Positions 33,184 through 44,300 of a stretch of 64,000 bases of DNA are shown here, in pieces. Where the stretch lies: positions 46,629 through 110,628 of the forward strand of contig NCSJ02000134.1 in NCBI GenBank assembly GCA_002812745.2, given 5' to 3'. The stretch is from Scytalidium lignicola. Taxonomy: Eukaryota > Ascomycota > Leotiomycetes. The stretch's first letter is position 1; every line of letters starts with the position of its first letter. The notes under the pieces are model-generated. The model made no database searches. It was not told the DNA's origin and saw only the letters and a program-made list of their open reading frames with translations. A program made the position numbers and the translations under genes.

Positions 33184-34438
33184 ACGAGCCTACCGAACAA
33201 AGTCTGTGTGATTCAGGCTACTAAGCGATTACACCATTTTTCTTAATTATGCCAATTACTACTCCTCCACTCGATTTTGAGCACAAATCAGGAGATGAAG
33301 TGCCTACAAAACATAAAGAAGTAATACGTCAATTGGATGGCTTTGCAAAGATACCAATTTCAGTATTAGAAAGGCGATATAACCTTGGTAATTCGACAAT
33401 TAGAAGAATTCTAAGTTACACCGCTCCAGAACGTACTCGAATCACTCGAACTGGTAGACCTTCCTCTTTGACAAACAAACAAATGGATGAGATCATTGAA
33501 TATCTTTCTGAATCATGGGAACATCACAAACTTGATTATACTCTTTTGCGCGACGAATTAGAGCTTACATGTTCAGTTAAAACATTGGAAAAAAGGCTTA
33601 AACAGCAGGGTTATTTCAGATGTGTAGCATGCCAGAAACCTTTCCTTACTGCAGCACAAGTTTTAGCTCGATCTCTTTGGGCTATTGCACATATATTCTG
33701 GACGATAGAATGGTTAAAAGTACTTTGGTCTGATGAAGTTACCTTTTTGGTAGGAGGAAGAACTGTCAAGGAAAAAGTTACTCGCAAAGCAGGTGAAAGG
33801 TTCCATCCTTGTTGTATTCAACACCAGTTTCACAAAGGACATACAACACCAGTTAGTGCATGGGGTGCAATTGGATATGGCTATAAAAGTCCTTTGATAT
33901 TTATTCATGGTACTGGCAAAACAGGAGCTCTTACACAGAAAGATTATTTGGCTCAAATCTTGAAAGAACACCTTCAGCCGATTCTTGAAGCTTTTGCAGC
34001 TATAACCCACCTTTTGCGCCCTTCAGCTGAGCCATTATTTATAGAGGATGGCAATCCTGCTCATGGCCATAAGTCTACAAATAATTGCTGTGCAATTTGG
34101 CGTACATTACATGGGATTATATTAATGCCACACCCTTCTACAAGTCCTGATATGAATCCAATTGAGAAGTGTTGGAGGAGAATTAAACAGGCATTGCACA
34201 GACGACGAAAACAACCGACTACAATAGCTGAAATGGAAGCTATGGTTTTGGAAGAATGGGATAGAATACCACAGGATTGGATTAATCAATTAGTTTTAAA
34301 GCAGGAACATTTAGTTCAGGTACTTATGGAACGCCATGGGTGGTCAACTCCTAATTAAATTCGTTGGTTATACTTTGAATTGATGTTTTTAATTGCTATG
34401 TAGCCTGAATCACACAGACTTTGTTCGGTAGGCTCGTT
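33184..34438 (+). mobile_element. Tc1-like (DDE_3) transposon with 37-bp TIRs
   Basis: Inverted repeats begin ACGAGCCTACCGAACAAAG at 33184 and end with the complement at about 34437. They appear identical over about 37 bp. The flanks show TA, or TTA if drawn one base further in, at both ends. The element holds one intact gene and no N bases, unlike the other transposons here, which suggests a recent insertion. It interrupts the FMO gene. Confidence 0.85.
33249..34358 (+). CDS. Tc1/mariner-type transposase, intact
   Basis: A 369-residue, intronless transposase. The N-terminal third has a helix-turn-helix (FAKIPISVLERRYNLG...STIRRIL) followed by a second DNA-binding region. The catalytic triad is visible as Asp in LWSDEVTFLVGG, Asp in FIEDGNPAHGHK and Glu in SPDMNPIEKCW, with about 38 residues between the second and third. 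The C-terminal tail (RRIKQALHRRRKQPT) is typical of fungal Tc1-like proteins. No stops or ambiguous residues are present, so it is a good candidate for an active enzyme. It acts in the nucleus on the TIRs that flank it. Confidence 0.9.
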   Translation: MPITTPPLDFEHKSGDEVPTKHKEVIRQLDGFAKIPISVLERRYNLGNSTIRRILSYTAPERTRITRTGRPSSLTNKQMDEIIEYLSESWEHHKLDYTLLRDELELTCSVKTLEKRLKQQGYFRCVACQKPFLTAAQVLARSLWAIAHIFWTIEWLKVLWSDEVTFLVGGRTVKEKVTRKAGERFHPCCIQHQFHKGHTTPVSAWGAIGYGYKSPLIFIHGTGKTGALTQKDYLAQILKEHLQPILEAFAAITHLLRPSAEPLFIEDGNPAHGHKSTNNCCAIWRTLHGIILMPHPSTSPDMNPIEKCWRRIKQALHRRRKQPTTIAEMEAMVLEEWDRIPQDWINQLVLKQEHLVQVLMERHGWSTPN

Positions 34439-35127
34439 AGGCGTTTTAGTTCTATAGCAAATTTCTAAACGTTAATCAGGAGCAGGAACAATGAGCAACT
34501 GTTTCCACGTCCATTCCTTCCAGAGACACAGAAGCACAAGCGCCTGTGCGAATAAATCTTTAAGTGTAAAATAATGTGTAAGCTCGCAATGCAGCATCGG
34601 AGAATTGCTAGGCAGGCTACTCCAATCCTCGATTGCGAGCGTTTCTAATAATACCATTAACGAAAAACTCGATCGAGCCAGTTTGTGACCAACCACAGAT
34701 TATTACACTACAATTGTAATAATGGTCTGGACACTTACAATTGAACTTGTAATGCACTTTACCCGGAACTGGTATTCATCATGCTACTCTCCATCATGAA
34801 CATTATTCGTGAGTAGCTGAGTAACGCCGTTAGAGAGATACTTTATACTGCCAACCAATAGTTGATATGGTTTTTAATTGCGCATGTCAGCCTCGGGAAA
34901 GACATCTTGTCAATTACATTTGACAACATTCCACGTATTCGCCGTGTAAGTTGCCCATTGTTTTTACGAAGTATTATACTAAAGCATATAGATTTATTAT
35001 CTCGATGAATTACTTTATTTCAGCAATTTAACAATGATTAAAGTTATCCATTCTTTGCTTTTACCTTCGGATATTTCTTTAGACGCTGCAGACATCTTAT
35101 ATGGGATTACATTTATTCTTGTTTTAA
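34439..35127. other. Intergenic or eroded 5' region before the hydrolase
   Basis: A minus-strand 74-codon frame (34472-34696) is open but not recognised. It lies where the missing FMO N-terminus would be expected yet does not match it. Between 34,840 and 35,127 the plus strand probably holds the decayed first exon(s) of the alpha/beta hydrolase. A GTAAGT site occurs near 34,946, but no exon could be joined convincingly. Confidence 0.4.
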
Positions 35128-35964
35128 AGTTTCAATGTAGCATTTGGTGAAGGTTGGGGACTGTGTTACAGTTGGATAGCCACGGCGCTCTCACAAGGCT
35201 ATTCAACACTTGCAATTGATAGAATAGGCAACGGACTCAGCGATCACCCCGACCCAACCCAGATTGTCCAGATTCCTGTTCATGTTGAGAGCATTCACCA
35301 GATAGTTCGCTCGGTGAGAGCTGGTCACGACCCTTTCCCTCGAAGCTTTGCAAAAGTAATTTACGTGGGACACAGCATTGGTTCCATTGTTGGCAACATG
35401 TTAAACGTAAGATATCCAACGGATGTTGACGCTACAATTCTTACCGGCTTCTCGAATCAATTTACACCTGCCGTAGGAAATATTTTATCCAACATGAAGA
35501 CGCTCCCAGCAGCTATAGTCCAGCCGTCTCGATACGGCAATCTGGAAACTGGCTACCTGGATCCATCATTTAAACCTGGTGTTCAGTTTGCATTTTTTTA
35601 TCCAGGTGGCTACGATGTTAGGCTCTTCGACTATAACTATTCTATTCGAGGCACCATTACTCTGGGTGAAATTATAACTGTATTCTCTACTATAATCCCA
35701 GCTCCTCAATATACCGGTCCCATTTACATCATTACAGGACAGCATGATGCGCTTTTCTGCAACCCATTAGGTAATTCTACAGTTGAGCCAGACTGCGGTA
35801 CGCATGATAGAGGATATCTGGAACAGACAAAGAATTTGTATCCAAATACTAAGACTTATGGGTGGTATGTACCACCGAAGTCAGGGCATTGTTGGCAATT
35901 GCATTATGATGCACTGGTAACCTTTGCGAAGGCTCATATCTGGTTGGACGAAAACGGGCTTTAG
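35128..35964 (+). CDS. Alpha/beta hydrolase, 5'-incomplete
   Basis: The frame is open from 35128 to the stop at 35964, about 278 residues. It carries a strand-turn region LAIDRIGNGLSDHPDP, the nucleophile elbow GHSIGS, an acid-loop candidate TGQHDALFC and the catalytic-histidine region SGHCWQLH, so the Ser-Asp-His triad is complete. The oxyanion-side start of the fold (normally a HG-x-G motif) and any signal peptide are not found. A TAA lies just upstream at 35125-35127, so an upstream exon is required or has decayed. The protein resembles secreted or vacuolar fungal hydrolases of about 350-400 residues. Substrate unknown. It may be a pseudogene. Confidence 0.7.
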   Translation, partial: SFNVAFGEGWGLCYSWIATALSQGYSTLAIDRIGNGLSDHPDPTQIVQIPVHVESIHQIVRSVRAGHDPFPRSFAKVIYVGHSIGSIVGNMLNVRYPTDVDATILTGFSNQFTPAVGNILSNMKTLPAAIVQPSRYGNLETGYLDPSFKPGVQFAFFYPGGYDVRLFDYNYSIRGTITLGEIITVFSTIIPAPQYTGPIYIITGQHDALFCNPLGNSTVEPDCGTHDRGYLEQTKNLYPNTKTYGWYVPPKSGHCWQLHYDALVTFAKAHIWLDENGL

Positions 35965-36560
35965 CAAGAAGATATATTTTACCTTCCCAATACTTTGTCG
36001 CACCAAAAGGCAGAAATGAAAATGAAACGTATAATATAATATTATATATCCCAGCTTGAAAAGGCTTATATGTGTATAGTGTAACTTGAGACTATATAAA
36101 GCCAACTATTATGAGCTAATATCGGGTAAGTTATCGTATAGATCTGGTATGAAGTTGCAAGTTGAGTGTAGACACCTTTATTCTCTATATCATGTCTAAC
36201 TGTAGATGTCTCATTCTACAATTAATCAATTTATTTGTGCTAATTAAAGTCCTTCATATTTCTCAAAATAATGCCTACAGATTAATTGCTAGATGGTCAG
36301 TTCGCACTATTGTCGTATTCCTCCTAGCCGATTTGCAACTGTAATTTTAACCCGAAAACTTCTTGCCTATTTTACACGTGGACACATTCCTGCCTAGTTA
36401 GATTGCTGTTGTTGGTACTGGAATTAGTTACAAAATCCACAGACCATCACTGGCACCGTCGGGCTTACAACAAATGCACAGCTCCTTGCCGTCGTTTCAG
36501 CCTAATATAAAGAGATTTCCTAACCCAAACGTTGTCATAATTGTCCTGAGCTATTCAAAG

Positions 36561-37597
36561 ATGGCCAGCCTTTACAGCCACGACCAAGTTGAGCAATACT
36601 TGGACTATATTTCATTTCCAGTTGTAGAACGCGTCTCTGCTTATGACGGGAGCTCTGAGGAACGATTACAGTTCCTGAAGAAACTGATTCACCACCAGTT
36701 GGCCAAAGTCCCGTTTGATAACCTATTGCTACATTATTCCTCAGATCACACTATTTCTCTAGATATTCAGCATCTCTTTAGTAAGATTGTGACACAACAG
36801 AATGGCAGAGGAGGATACTGTATGGAAGTCAACACATTCTTTGCTGCGGTCCTTAGATGCTTAAAGTTTGACGTTCTATCAGTGGGTGGTCGAGTTTCGA
36901 ACTTTATTAAACAAGGGAGCCAAGGTATAGATTTGAGCAAATTGAAATTCGGAGGCTGGTAACGATGTCAAAGTATATCTGAATGAAGCAATACCATTTA
37001 CTAATGATTTAGCACAGGACTCACATGGTTAACATCGTGACCATTGGATTGTAGAGATATGTCGTAGACTGTGCCTTTGGCAACAATGGCCCTACATTCC
37101 CAGTACCACTCCAGGATGGGTTCGTGGGGCGGAATACTGGCGACAGCTCAGGTGGAACTGAGTTTTGCCTGGGGCGAAAACATATCCCAGGCGACATGCA
37201 CCACGCAGATGATCAACTTCTTTGGGTTTACAATGTCCGATTTAACAAAACCGAACCATGGATACCAGGATACTGTTTCCCTGAACTTGAATTCCACCCC
37301 AATGATTTTCGGGCGATGAGCTTTTACACTAGTAATAGTCCGGAGTCATGGTTCACACAAAAGGTAGTCTGCATAAGGTTTATTGTTGATCAGTGTGCTG
37401 GGGCCGTTCTTGGGGATGTCACGCTATTTGAAACTGTGGTTAGAGAACGAATATATGGTAAGAGTAGGGTCCTAATGGAGATCAAATGTGAAGATGATCG
37501 GGTGGAGGCCTTAAGAAAATATTTCGATATAAAATTAAGTGAGCAAGAGACTCATGGGATTAAAGGGATGCCATCTATGATTTGTCAGCTAGAATAA
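36561..37597 (+). pseudogene. Arylamine N-acetyltransferase with one nonsense codon
   Basis: Two exons (36561-36958 and 37018-37597) around a 59-bp intron (36959-37017) give 325 codons, the normal length for fungal NATs. The enzyme transfers acetyl from acyl-CoA to aromatic amines. All three catalytic residues are visible: Cys in GRGGYCMEVN, His in THMVNIVTIG (formed across the intron) and Asp in RYVVDCAFG. A single TAG at 37052-37054 lies between the His and the Asp, in a position where homologues commonly have a polar residue, so a CAG-to-TAG change is likely. No other lesion was seen, so this is either a very young pseudogene or a consensus error. ATG 36561 (MASLYSHDQVEQYL) was preferred over 36474 because it fits the family start. 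Confidence 0.8.
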
Positions 37598-38201
37598 AAT
37601 ATGAACTTTGAATTTACCTGACTCGTTTCAGGTAAACTTCTATCACTGCCCCGACGTACTTCGACTGTAGGTTATAATTGAATACGTAATTCAACCTAGA
37701 AAAAGAGACTCAAACGATGTCTGAAAGCTATGGTTCAAATCTTTCAAAGGTAGTTCAATGGAAATCAGAGTTTGAATCAAGTTATTTGAGCACTAGATAC
37801 CTCTCTTTGACTAGTGTATTATGGAATTCAACAGGCCTTGTTTTAAATGACCGAAGCAAAAGAAAACAGACTCTAATTCTGCTGCATTTTTACTAGATCT
37901 TATATTTTTGTTGAAATTGGCCAATCAGAAGGAGATATGGCATTCAAAGTTTTATGAAGGCGTTGTAATAACGATTAAGGTAGCCATTATAACTTTCATT
38001 CCATTCACCCTTGCACTGAAACTGTATTGGGTAGGACCGAGATATTTCGGTCTTCCTCTGTGTATTACTCATGAGCAGCACCCGATAATAAAGTGACCAC
38101 TTCGCAAACTTGAGGTCCTCCACATTACAAACGCGGACTTCGAAGAGCTCGGCAACGCAATTGCTATTGCAAATAGCCAACGTGGTAAAAGTGCTTCATT
38201 C
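37598..38201. other. Intergenic DNA, nothing recognised
   Basis: Short open frames on both strands carry no family motif. Presumed to hold the terminators of the NAT gene and of the PHD-finger piece. Confidence 0.5.
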
Positions 38202-38504
38202 TCAGGAGGGCGGTTCATTGCAGCCAGGAGGGTAGGTACGCAGAGATGCCGAGCTGCCGGTATTAAAACGCGGAGCTACTGTCTCCCCCAGTGTTGGCGG
38301 CTTAATGTCCCACCCACGACCCTTGCATGCAAAACAAAACCAAGGTTTCGGAGGTTCTGATTCTAATTGAGCGCAATTAATATGATACGATCTACAGCAT
38401 GCATTGCACTCGAGCGAACAATCCGCCTTGCGGCACGTATAGCATACTAAATTATGCGGCTTGCCAGCGGCTATAGCAGATACGTCAATTTTCAATGCAT
38501 GCAA
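38202..38504 (-). CDS. Small PHD-finger protein or fragment
   Basis: A 100-codon frame contains one complete C4HC3 zinc-binding pattern: CYTC, then C and C in ECNAC, His in YHINC and the closing WFCFAC. That is the PHD layout used for reading histone tails or, in some fungi, in transposon-related or chromatin proteins. The following GRGWDIKPPTL is typical of the stretch after such fingers. There is nothing else in the protein, so this is either a very small gene or a shard of a larger one. No intron could be joined upstream. Confidence 0.55.
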   Translation of the reverse strand: MHALKIDVSAIAAGKPHNLVCYTCRKADCSLECNACCRSYHINCAQLESEPPKPWFCFACKGRGWDIKPPTLGETVAPRFNTGSSASLRTYPPGCNEPPS

Positions 38505-39106
38505 ACATGAGGGACCGAGATGAGCTCACAGATCCATGCCTGGTATATTTGGATTTGCTCCGCAAGAGTAAATTTTTGGTTTTGGGCCGCATAGGCCCCA
38601 GGCGCAAGGAGAGAAGATCTCTGTCCTCCATACGATGATGGCAATATTGAGTCAACAGAGTGATTGGCCAAAGAGAGGATGCAATTTGATATTAGCGTGA
38701 GGAGCGACGCCTGCTAGTTGTCGCCCTGATATGGAGCGACAATAGCAAGTTCATTTAAATTGCACCTGACGTAATCACCTTTGATGCAGAAATTCTGGAG
38801 CATATGTGAATACTCCAGCACCAGAAAAAAGTAATAACTTGATGCAATTTTTGATCCAGAGGCCCATGAGCAACTGGGCGATTTTTGATACGCGATGCCA
38901 AAAAAGGTATCGGAAAATTTTGCTTATTTGGGATATATATTCCGCCAATCATATTCAATACGATGTGCATCATGGATAGCTAACAACCTCTCAACAACAT
39001 CGCCATCTTGCCTCCTGACCCCAAACTTGAGGGACGGACACCACAGGCGGCGGGAATGATAAACGAAAGAGCCCGTCGCTGCGGCACTGCCAAATAGCTC
39101 AGGAAG
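38505..39106. other. Probable promoter region of the downstream Zn2Cys6 regulator
   Basis: No gene recognised. A weak inverted repeat around TTGTCGCC..GGAGCGACAA lies near 38,718-38,746. The region directly precedes the start of the regulator at 39,107. Confidence 0.4.
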
Positions 39107-41014
39107 ATGGAGAGCACAATCTCGTCACCTTCAGCTCAGTCTGGGGCCCGGGAAATAGACAGCATCTGGCAGATTCAGGCACAGACTGCGTCGCCGCAAG
39201 CCGGCCAGCAGAGGCGCCACCGTACGAGCACCCAGAGGGTACGAACAGGATGCATCACCTGCAAGCGGCGCCACATTAAGTGCGACGAAGAAAAGCCGCA
39301 ATGCAGCAATTGTCTCAAGAGTCGAGGGCATTGCGAAGGATACCCCGTTGGAGGGAAGAAGAAGAAGCCTCCCGGCCCTGCGCAAGTCGTCTGGGATTCC
39401 ATGCAGGTCGTTCGTGTGCCACAATCAAGAATGCCGCTACCTCTTGACCCCGACTCTCTTGATTTCCGGGACGATGAAGGTATGCGCTACTTCGGCGAGT
39501 TCGTAGATCTGGTACATGCTCCCTGGACCACTGCAACATCGAACGGCGATTTATGGGCGGTGACCATGCCTCAACTTACTCACGGTAACCAAACCCTTCG
39601 ATACGCTGCCATGGCGATCGGTGCGTTGAGCAAATGGCACAGTACTCAGACGAAATCCAACTCGCTCCGTGCTGTGTCAGTACCTAACCTTCCGTCAGTA
39701 GAGGGTGACACGCACTACTTCCACGCCGTTGCCTACTATTGCCGTTCTCTGAAGCTACAGAATCAGCAGGGTTCTCTGCTAGACGCTGTATTTCTGTCGG
39801 TTTTATTGCTCTTTTTCGAGGCGCTTCGGGGCAACCGGAAGGCCGCTCTGGATCATGTCAACCACGGCCTGACTCTGCTACTTACCCTCACAACGGACCA
39901 AGATGCGCACGACCATATATTCAAATTTGCACCGAATCCAGAACCTGTCATTAGCTCGGTAGCAGACGTCTTTACCTATCTCGCACCACAAGCCCGTGCT
40001 GTTCTGCGCGGCAGGTTTGGACAGAGCCCGCCGCCCCTCCCAAATCTCATGAAGAGACTCAAGGACAAAAAACAGACAATGGAGTCCTTCATGGTCCTGC
40101 TGAGCCAATTACCCCGATCTTCTCCAACGTTGGACCGCATTCCAGTCGTTTTCAGCAGTCTCAGCGAACTCGAGGAGTTTTGGATCCCTTTTCAGCGTAA
40201 ACAGACAGCAATAGGTCTGATAATGCAGGAAATCATTCAGGCATCAAAAACATCGGAGTCAAAGAATAAAGACGCCGATAGCTTCTATCTCGATCTCCTT
40301 GGGAGCTCCCGGATCAGAGAATTCTGCGAGGACTCCATGAAAGTGGTGGAAGCGCTTAATACCGCTTTCTCTCCTCTTTTCAACAAGATCATGATGTCCG
40401 ACACCGAATCGCTAATATACCTAAGAGCTATTCACCTACGGCTGCAGCTCCTGGGTATGTACATCTTCGAGGACCCACCAGCGTTTCTTGACATGGAGAT
40501 GCTACAATCACGAACACCCCTGTTCCGCGAATATCTATCCCTGGCCGATATTGCTCTGCGCACGACGAAGCAACAGACCAAGAACGCAGCTCACCAACTG
40601 TCTTTGCAGTGCAGCTTGGCATTGTACCTGCTGAGTGTGGCTCTGCACTGTCGTGACCCTTTAGTGCGTGACCAGGCTGTGTGGATGCTGAAAGACTATC
40701 CCGGCGAGGATGGTTTGTGGAATACCCGCTCTCTGTATGCCATCGCGCTGAGGAACCGCACCGTAGAGCAGGCAAACGCCGCGGAGGGGACGCCCGCGGA
40801 ACAATTGCAACGGTTGTGGCGTCGGGAATTCATCTTCGAGGACGGCGGCGATCGCGTCGTGTTCCGGTATATAAGCAAAGATGAGACGTCGCAAACATGG
40901 CAGTTGGTGGAAGAAGCAGCCGATGTCCATGGGGAAGCTGAAAACATGGATTGGAAGCGGCAACCCCTCTCGGGATCCGGTGGACCTCTCATAAGAGATA
41001 TCTATTCTATTTGA
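39107..41014 (+). CDS. Zn2Cys6 transcription factor next to an ABC exporter
   Basis: An intact, intronless 635-residue protein. The zinc cluster is near residues 45-75: [16 protein letters not shown], then [11 protein letters not shown], i.e. Cys-x2-Cys-x6-Cys-x5-Cys-x2-Cys-x6-Cys. A KKKKPPG basic stretch follows. The rest looks like the helical fungal-specific regulator domain of the Fungal_trans_2 type. It converges tail to tail with the ABC exporter gene (360 bp between stops). Regulator-exporter neighbours are common in drug-efflux and secondary-metabolite loci, so control of the exporter is a reasonable inference. Codon use is balanced and GC moderate, with no RIP signs. Confidence 0.85.
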   Translation: MESTISSPSAQSGAREIDSIWQIQAQTASPQAGQQRRHRTSTQRVRTGCITCKRRHIKCDEEKPQCSNCLKSRGHCEGYPVGGKKKKPPGPAQVVWDSMQVVRVPQSRMPLPLDPDSLDFRDDEGMRYFGEFVDLVHAPWTTATSNGDLWAVTMPQLTHGNQTLRYAAMAIGALSKWHSTQTKSNSLRAVSVPNLPSVEGDTHYFHAVAYYCRSLKLQNQQGSLLDAVFLSVLLLFFEALRGNRKAALDHVNHGLTLLLTLTTDQDAHDHIFKFAPNPEPVISSVADVFTYLAPQARAVLRGRFGQSPPPLPNLMKRLKDKKQTMESFMVLLSQLPRSSPTLDRIPVVFSSLSELEEFWIPFQRKQTAIGLIMQEIIQASKTSESKNKDADSFYLDLLGSSRIREFCEDSMKVVEALNTAFSPLFNKIMMSDTESLIYLRAIHLRLQLLGMYIFEDPPAFLDMEMLQSRTPLFREYLSLADIALRTTKQQTKNAAHQLSLQCSLALYLLSVALHCRDPLVRDQAVWMLKDYPGEDGLWNTRSLYAIALRNRTVEQANAAEGTPAEQLQRLWRREFIFEDGGDRVVFRYISKDETSQTWQLVEEAADVHGEAENMDWKRQPLSGSGGPLIRDIYSI

Positions 41015-41372
41015 GGCAACACTGGTAGATGTACAAAGATTTGTGGATGATACATGTGTTATAGATTATCACTGTACGTTAGATGATGCATGGCGCTGTT
41101 ATACTGGGAACGGTATCCATATTAGGCGTTGATGGAAAAAGGATAGTCGGACGAAAATGTGTCGGGCATAATGACGGTTTTGGGGCAGCGAACGAAGGAA
41201 CGCGGACGGCTACGTGGATACGAAATGAAACCTTCTAATTATATGGAGGCTATCCAATATGAAAGATAGGGTAATATAAAAAATTATGTGATACGGGTAA
41301 GAAATAGTCGTCTCCAATATCAGCGCAAAGTTCGTCCAAGCACTATCCCCCGTCACTAATGCCTTAAGCGTC
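41015..41372. terminator. Shared 3' region of two convergent genes
   Basis: The stretch between the regulator stop (41014) and the exporter stop (41373) should contain both polyadenylation regions. No canonical AATAAA was singled out and no gene was seen. Confidence 0.35.
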
Positions 41373-44300
41373 CTACTGGTCTAGGGCCTGATTCTGACAC
41401 TAAACACTCTATTGTTAAACATAAAATAAGAATTACGGATAGGAAAAAGTCTTACCATTTCCCAATAGACACTCCGCTTCTTGACAAGCTCACTGTGAGT
41501 ACCATTTTCCACCACCCTACCGTCATCTAAGACGAAGATGACATCCGCGTTCTGAATGGTCGAGAGCCTATGAGCCACGGCAATCATGGTCCGCCCGTTG
41601 CGTGCTCTCTCAAATGCAGACTGCACGATCTTCTCGGACTCAGAATCCAGCGCCGAGGTCGCTTCATCTAAGAGGAGGACCTGGGGGTTTCGGATCATGG
41701 CCCGAGCAATGGCGATCCGCTGTTTCTGTCCTCCAGACATGGCAACGCCTTTCTGTCCGACGTCGGTGTTGTAGCCCCCGGGCAGGGAGACGATGAAATC
41801 GTGGATGAAAGCATCGCGACAAACTTCATGGATTCTCTCCTCTGAAATCGAAGCCGGGTCCGCAACACCGAACAAGATGTTGTCGCGCACGGTTCCTCGG
41901 AACATGATCGGTTCCTGTGCCACAAGTGATAGATGCTGTCGGTAGTCATAGACATCAAGATCGTTGACGTTGACGCCGTTGCAGAAAATGGTGCCGTTGT
42001 TGTGCTCCAGATCATAGAACCGCTCTAAGAGGGATATGATTGATGTCTTCCCGCTGCCAGAGGGACCAACAAATGCCACAAACTGTCCTTTCTCGATACG
42101 GAGACTCAGCTCTTTGAAGATGAGAACATCTCTCGTGGGATATTTGAAAGATACGTTGCATAGCTCTATTTGCACTCCACCCTCTGTGTTCGGTTTTGCG
42201 GTGGAGAGCTTTGGCCCAGATTGGCTTACAACCGCAGACGCTTGGATGTCGAACATTCGATTCGCAGCAGCGGCTGCCCGAGCTGCATCAGGAGTCAAGG
42301 CAAGGACCTGGGCTGCTTGCTCTGCACCTTGGATCATGGCCATCAAGCAGACAAAGAAGGCTTCCAAAGAGAACTCTCCGCTGGCAAAAAGCCTTCCGCC
42401 GTACCAGATAATCAAGGCCTGGCAGCCGAGGGTAACGCTATCTGCAAAGCCAAAGAGTGTGGCCGTCCACTGTGCCTTGCGGTACGCTGCCTGGACATGA
42501 CCGTCCAGGAGCTTCTGGTACCTCTTGTTGATCAAAGATTCCATTGTGAGGGAAGAGACCGTTCTGATTGCTCCGATGGCTTCGGTGGCGAACTGTGAGC
42601 TCTCCATGAAAACAGCTGAGTTCATCTGCTCAAATTGCACCTCGTGTCTCATTTTCCAGGATCCTGTGGCCAGTAGTATCGGCATGGTGACAAACAGAGC
42701 AACCAAGCCGAGTTTCCAGCTAAAGACCAGCGAGATGGTGATACAACCAATGACAGTGAACACTCCGGAGAGTAGAAATGCCAGATTTATACCGAAGAGC
42801 TCTTCCAGCTGCTTTGGATCGCCCGCGATTCGAGAAGTCAATGTGCCGTGGGAGTTGCTGTCATCATCGAAAAATCCAAGTTTTTGATGGAGGAGGTCGG
42901 CGAGATATTGTAGCTTATACTCTGCACTGACAAAGTACTGCAAACGAAGACTGATCCAGCCCTCGAGGAAGTACGCAATGCCTACACTACCGGCTAGAGT
43001 GAGCCACATCAAGCCCAAAAAGTCTCCCTGTCGCTTGAGTTCATCCCCGGTTAGCAGGAAGGTGTTAATAACTTTCGCAATTAGCCACGCCTGGATCGGC
43101 GTGCCGGCGGCAACCGCCATGGAAGAAAATATGAGGCCCAAGTAGGAAGGCCACTGCGCTCGCTGATCACTGAAAAGTTGTCCTAAGGTACGTATCATGT
43201 ATCGAGGAGTCTTAGTGTCCCCCCGAGCAGCAGTGCTTTGGACCTCGGTGGAGATGCTAGGCGTCTTGTTGACTTCCACGTCATCTGCTATCAGTGTCGG
43301 TGCATCAGCCTCTTCTCGATCAGACAGTTGTAGTGATTGCGCCCGGACCAAGGCACTATAAACGCCGGATGTGTTCGCAACGAGACTCCGATGCGTTCCT
43401 TCCTCGACTACTTGCCCATTCTGTAATACGGCGATGTGGTCGGCCTTTTGAATGGTGGAGAGACGATGTGCGATGGTAATAGTCGTACGACTTTGGGAAA
43501 CCCTGTCAAGGGCGGCTTGGACTATCTTTTCGCTCTTGGCATCTATCGCGCTGGTGGCTTCATCGAAGATAATGATCTGAGGTTTCTTGATAATGCTCCT
43601 GGCAATGGCGAGACGTTGTTTTTGTCCACCCGATAGTTTCGCACCGCCATCACCAACGCGGGTGTTATATCCCTGCGCATGTCAAGTTAGAAGGGTCTAG
43701 TTTGATCTAGAGGGGGTTCGAAATCGCGCGGGAAAAAGCCTAGGACTTACATCAGGGAGACGAGTGATGAACTCATGAGCATAGGCTTCCTGGCATGCTT
43801 CCTGGACCAACTCAAGCTTCCGCTCCTCCGTCTCGTCTTCCCATTGGGTGCTTATAAGACCATGTGCAACATTGTTGAAGATGGTGTCATTGAAAAGAAA
43901 GGGCTCTTGCTGAACTATGCCAACCTGGCTTCTCCACCATTTAAGGTCGAGATCGTCCAAGCTAAAACCGCCGACAGTGATGGACCCGGAGAGTTTAGGC
44001 TTGGCCCGTGTCTTTGGTCCTTTGTCAAGGGAGTCACTGCTTCCATCTTTTGACTTATCTGCTGGCGTCTGTTGGACCACCTGGGGCAGAGCGTACAGGT
44101 TTCTTAGAGAATACCACCGCTCCAGTAAGGCGACAGCAGTGCTCTTGCCGGAACCAGACGCGCCAACAAGAGCTGTGTTCTGACCCGACCGGATACGGAG
44201 GTTTAATCCATCTAGGACAATGACACCAGGTCGGCTGGGGTATTCAAATGTAACGTCTTTGAATAGTAAATCTTCGGAGGAAATATCTGGCTTGAGGGAG

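Noticed and set aside
34472..34696. Minus-strand frame as the missing FMO N-terminus beyond the Tc1 insertion
   Set aside because: No FAD-binding GxGxxG motif or other FMO text in any of the three minus frames checked.
39131..40992. Several antisense frames over the second Zn2Cys6 gene
   Set aside because: High-GC coding DNA leaves the reverse strand open by chance. No family motif appears.
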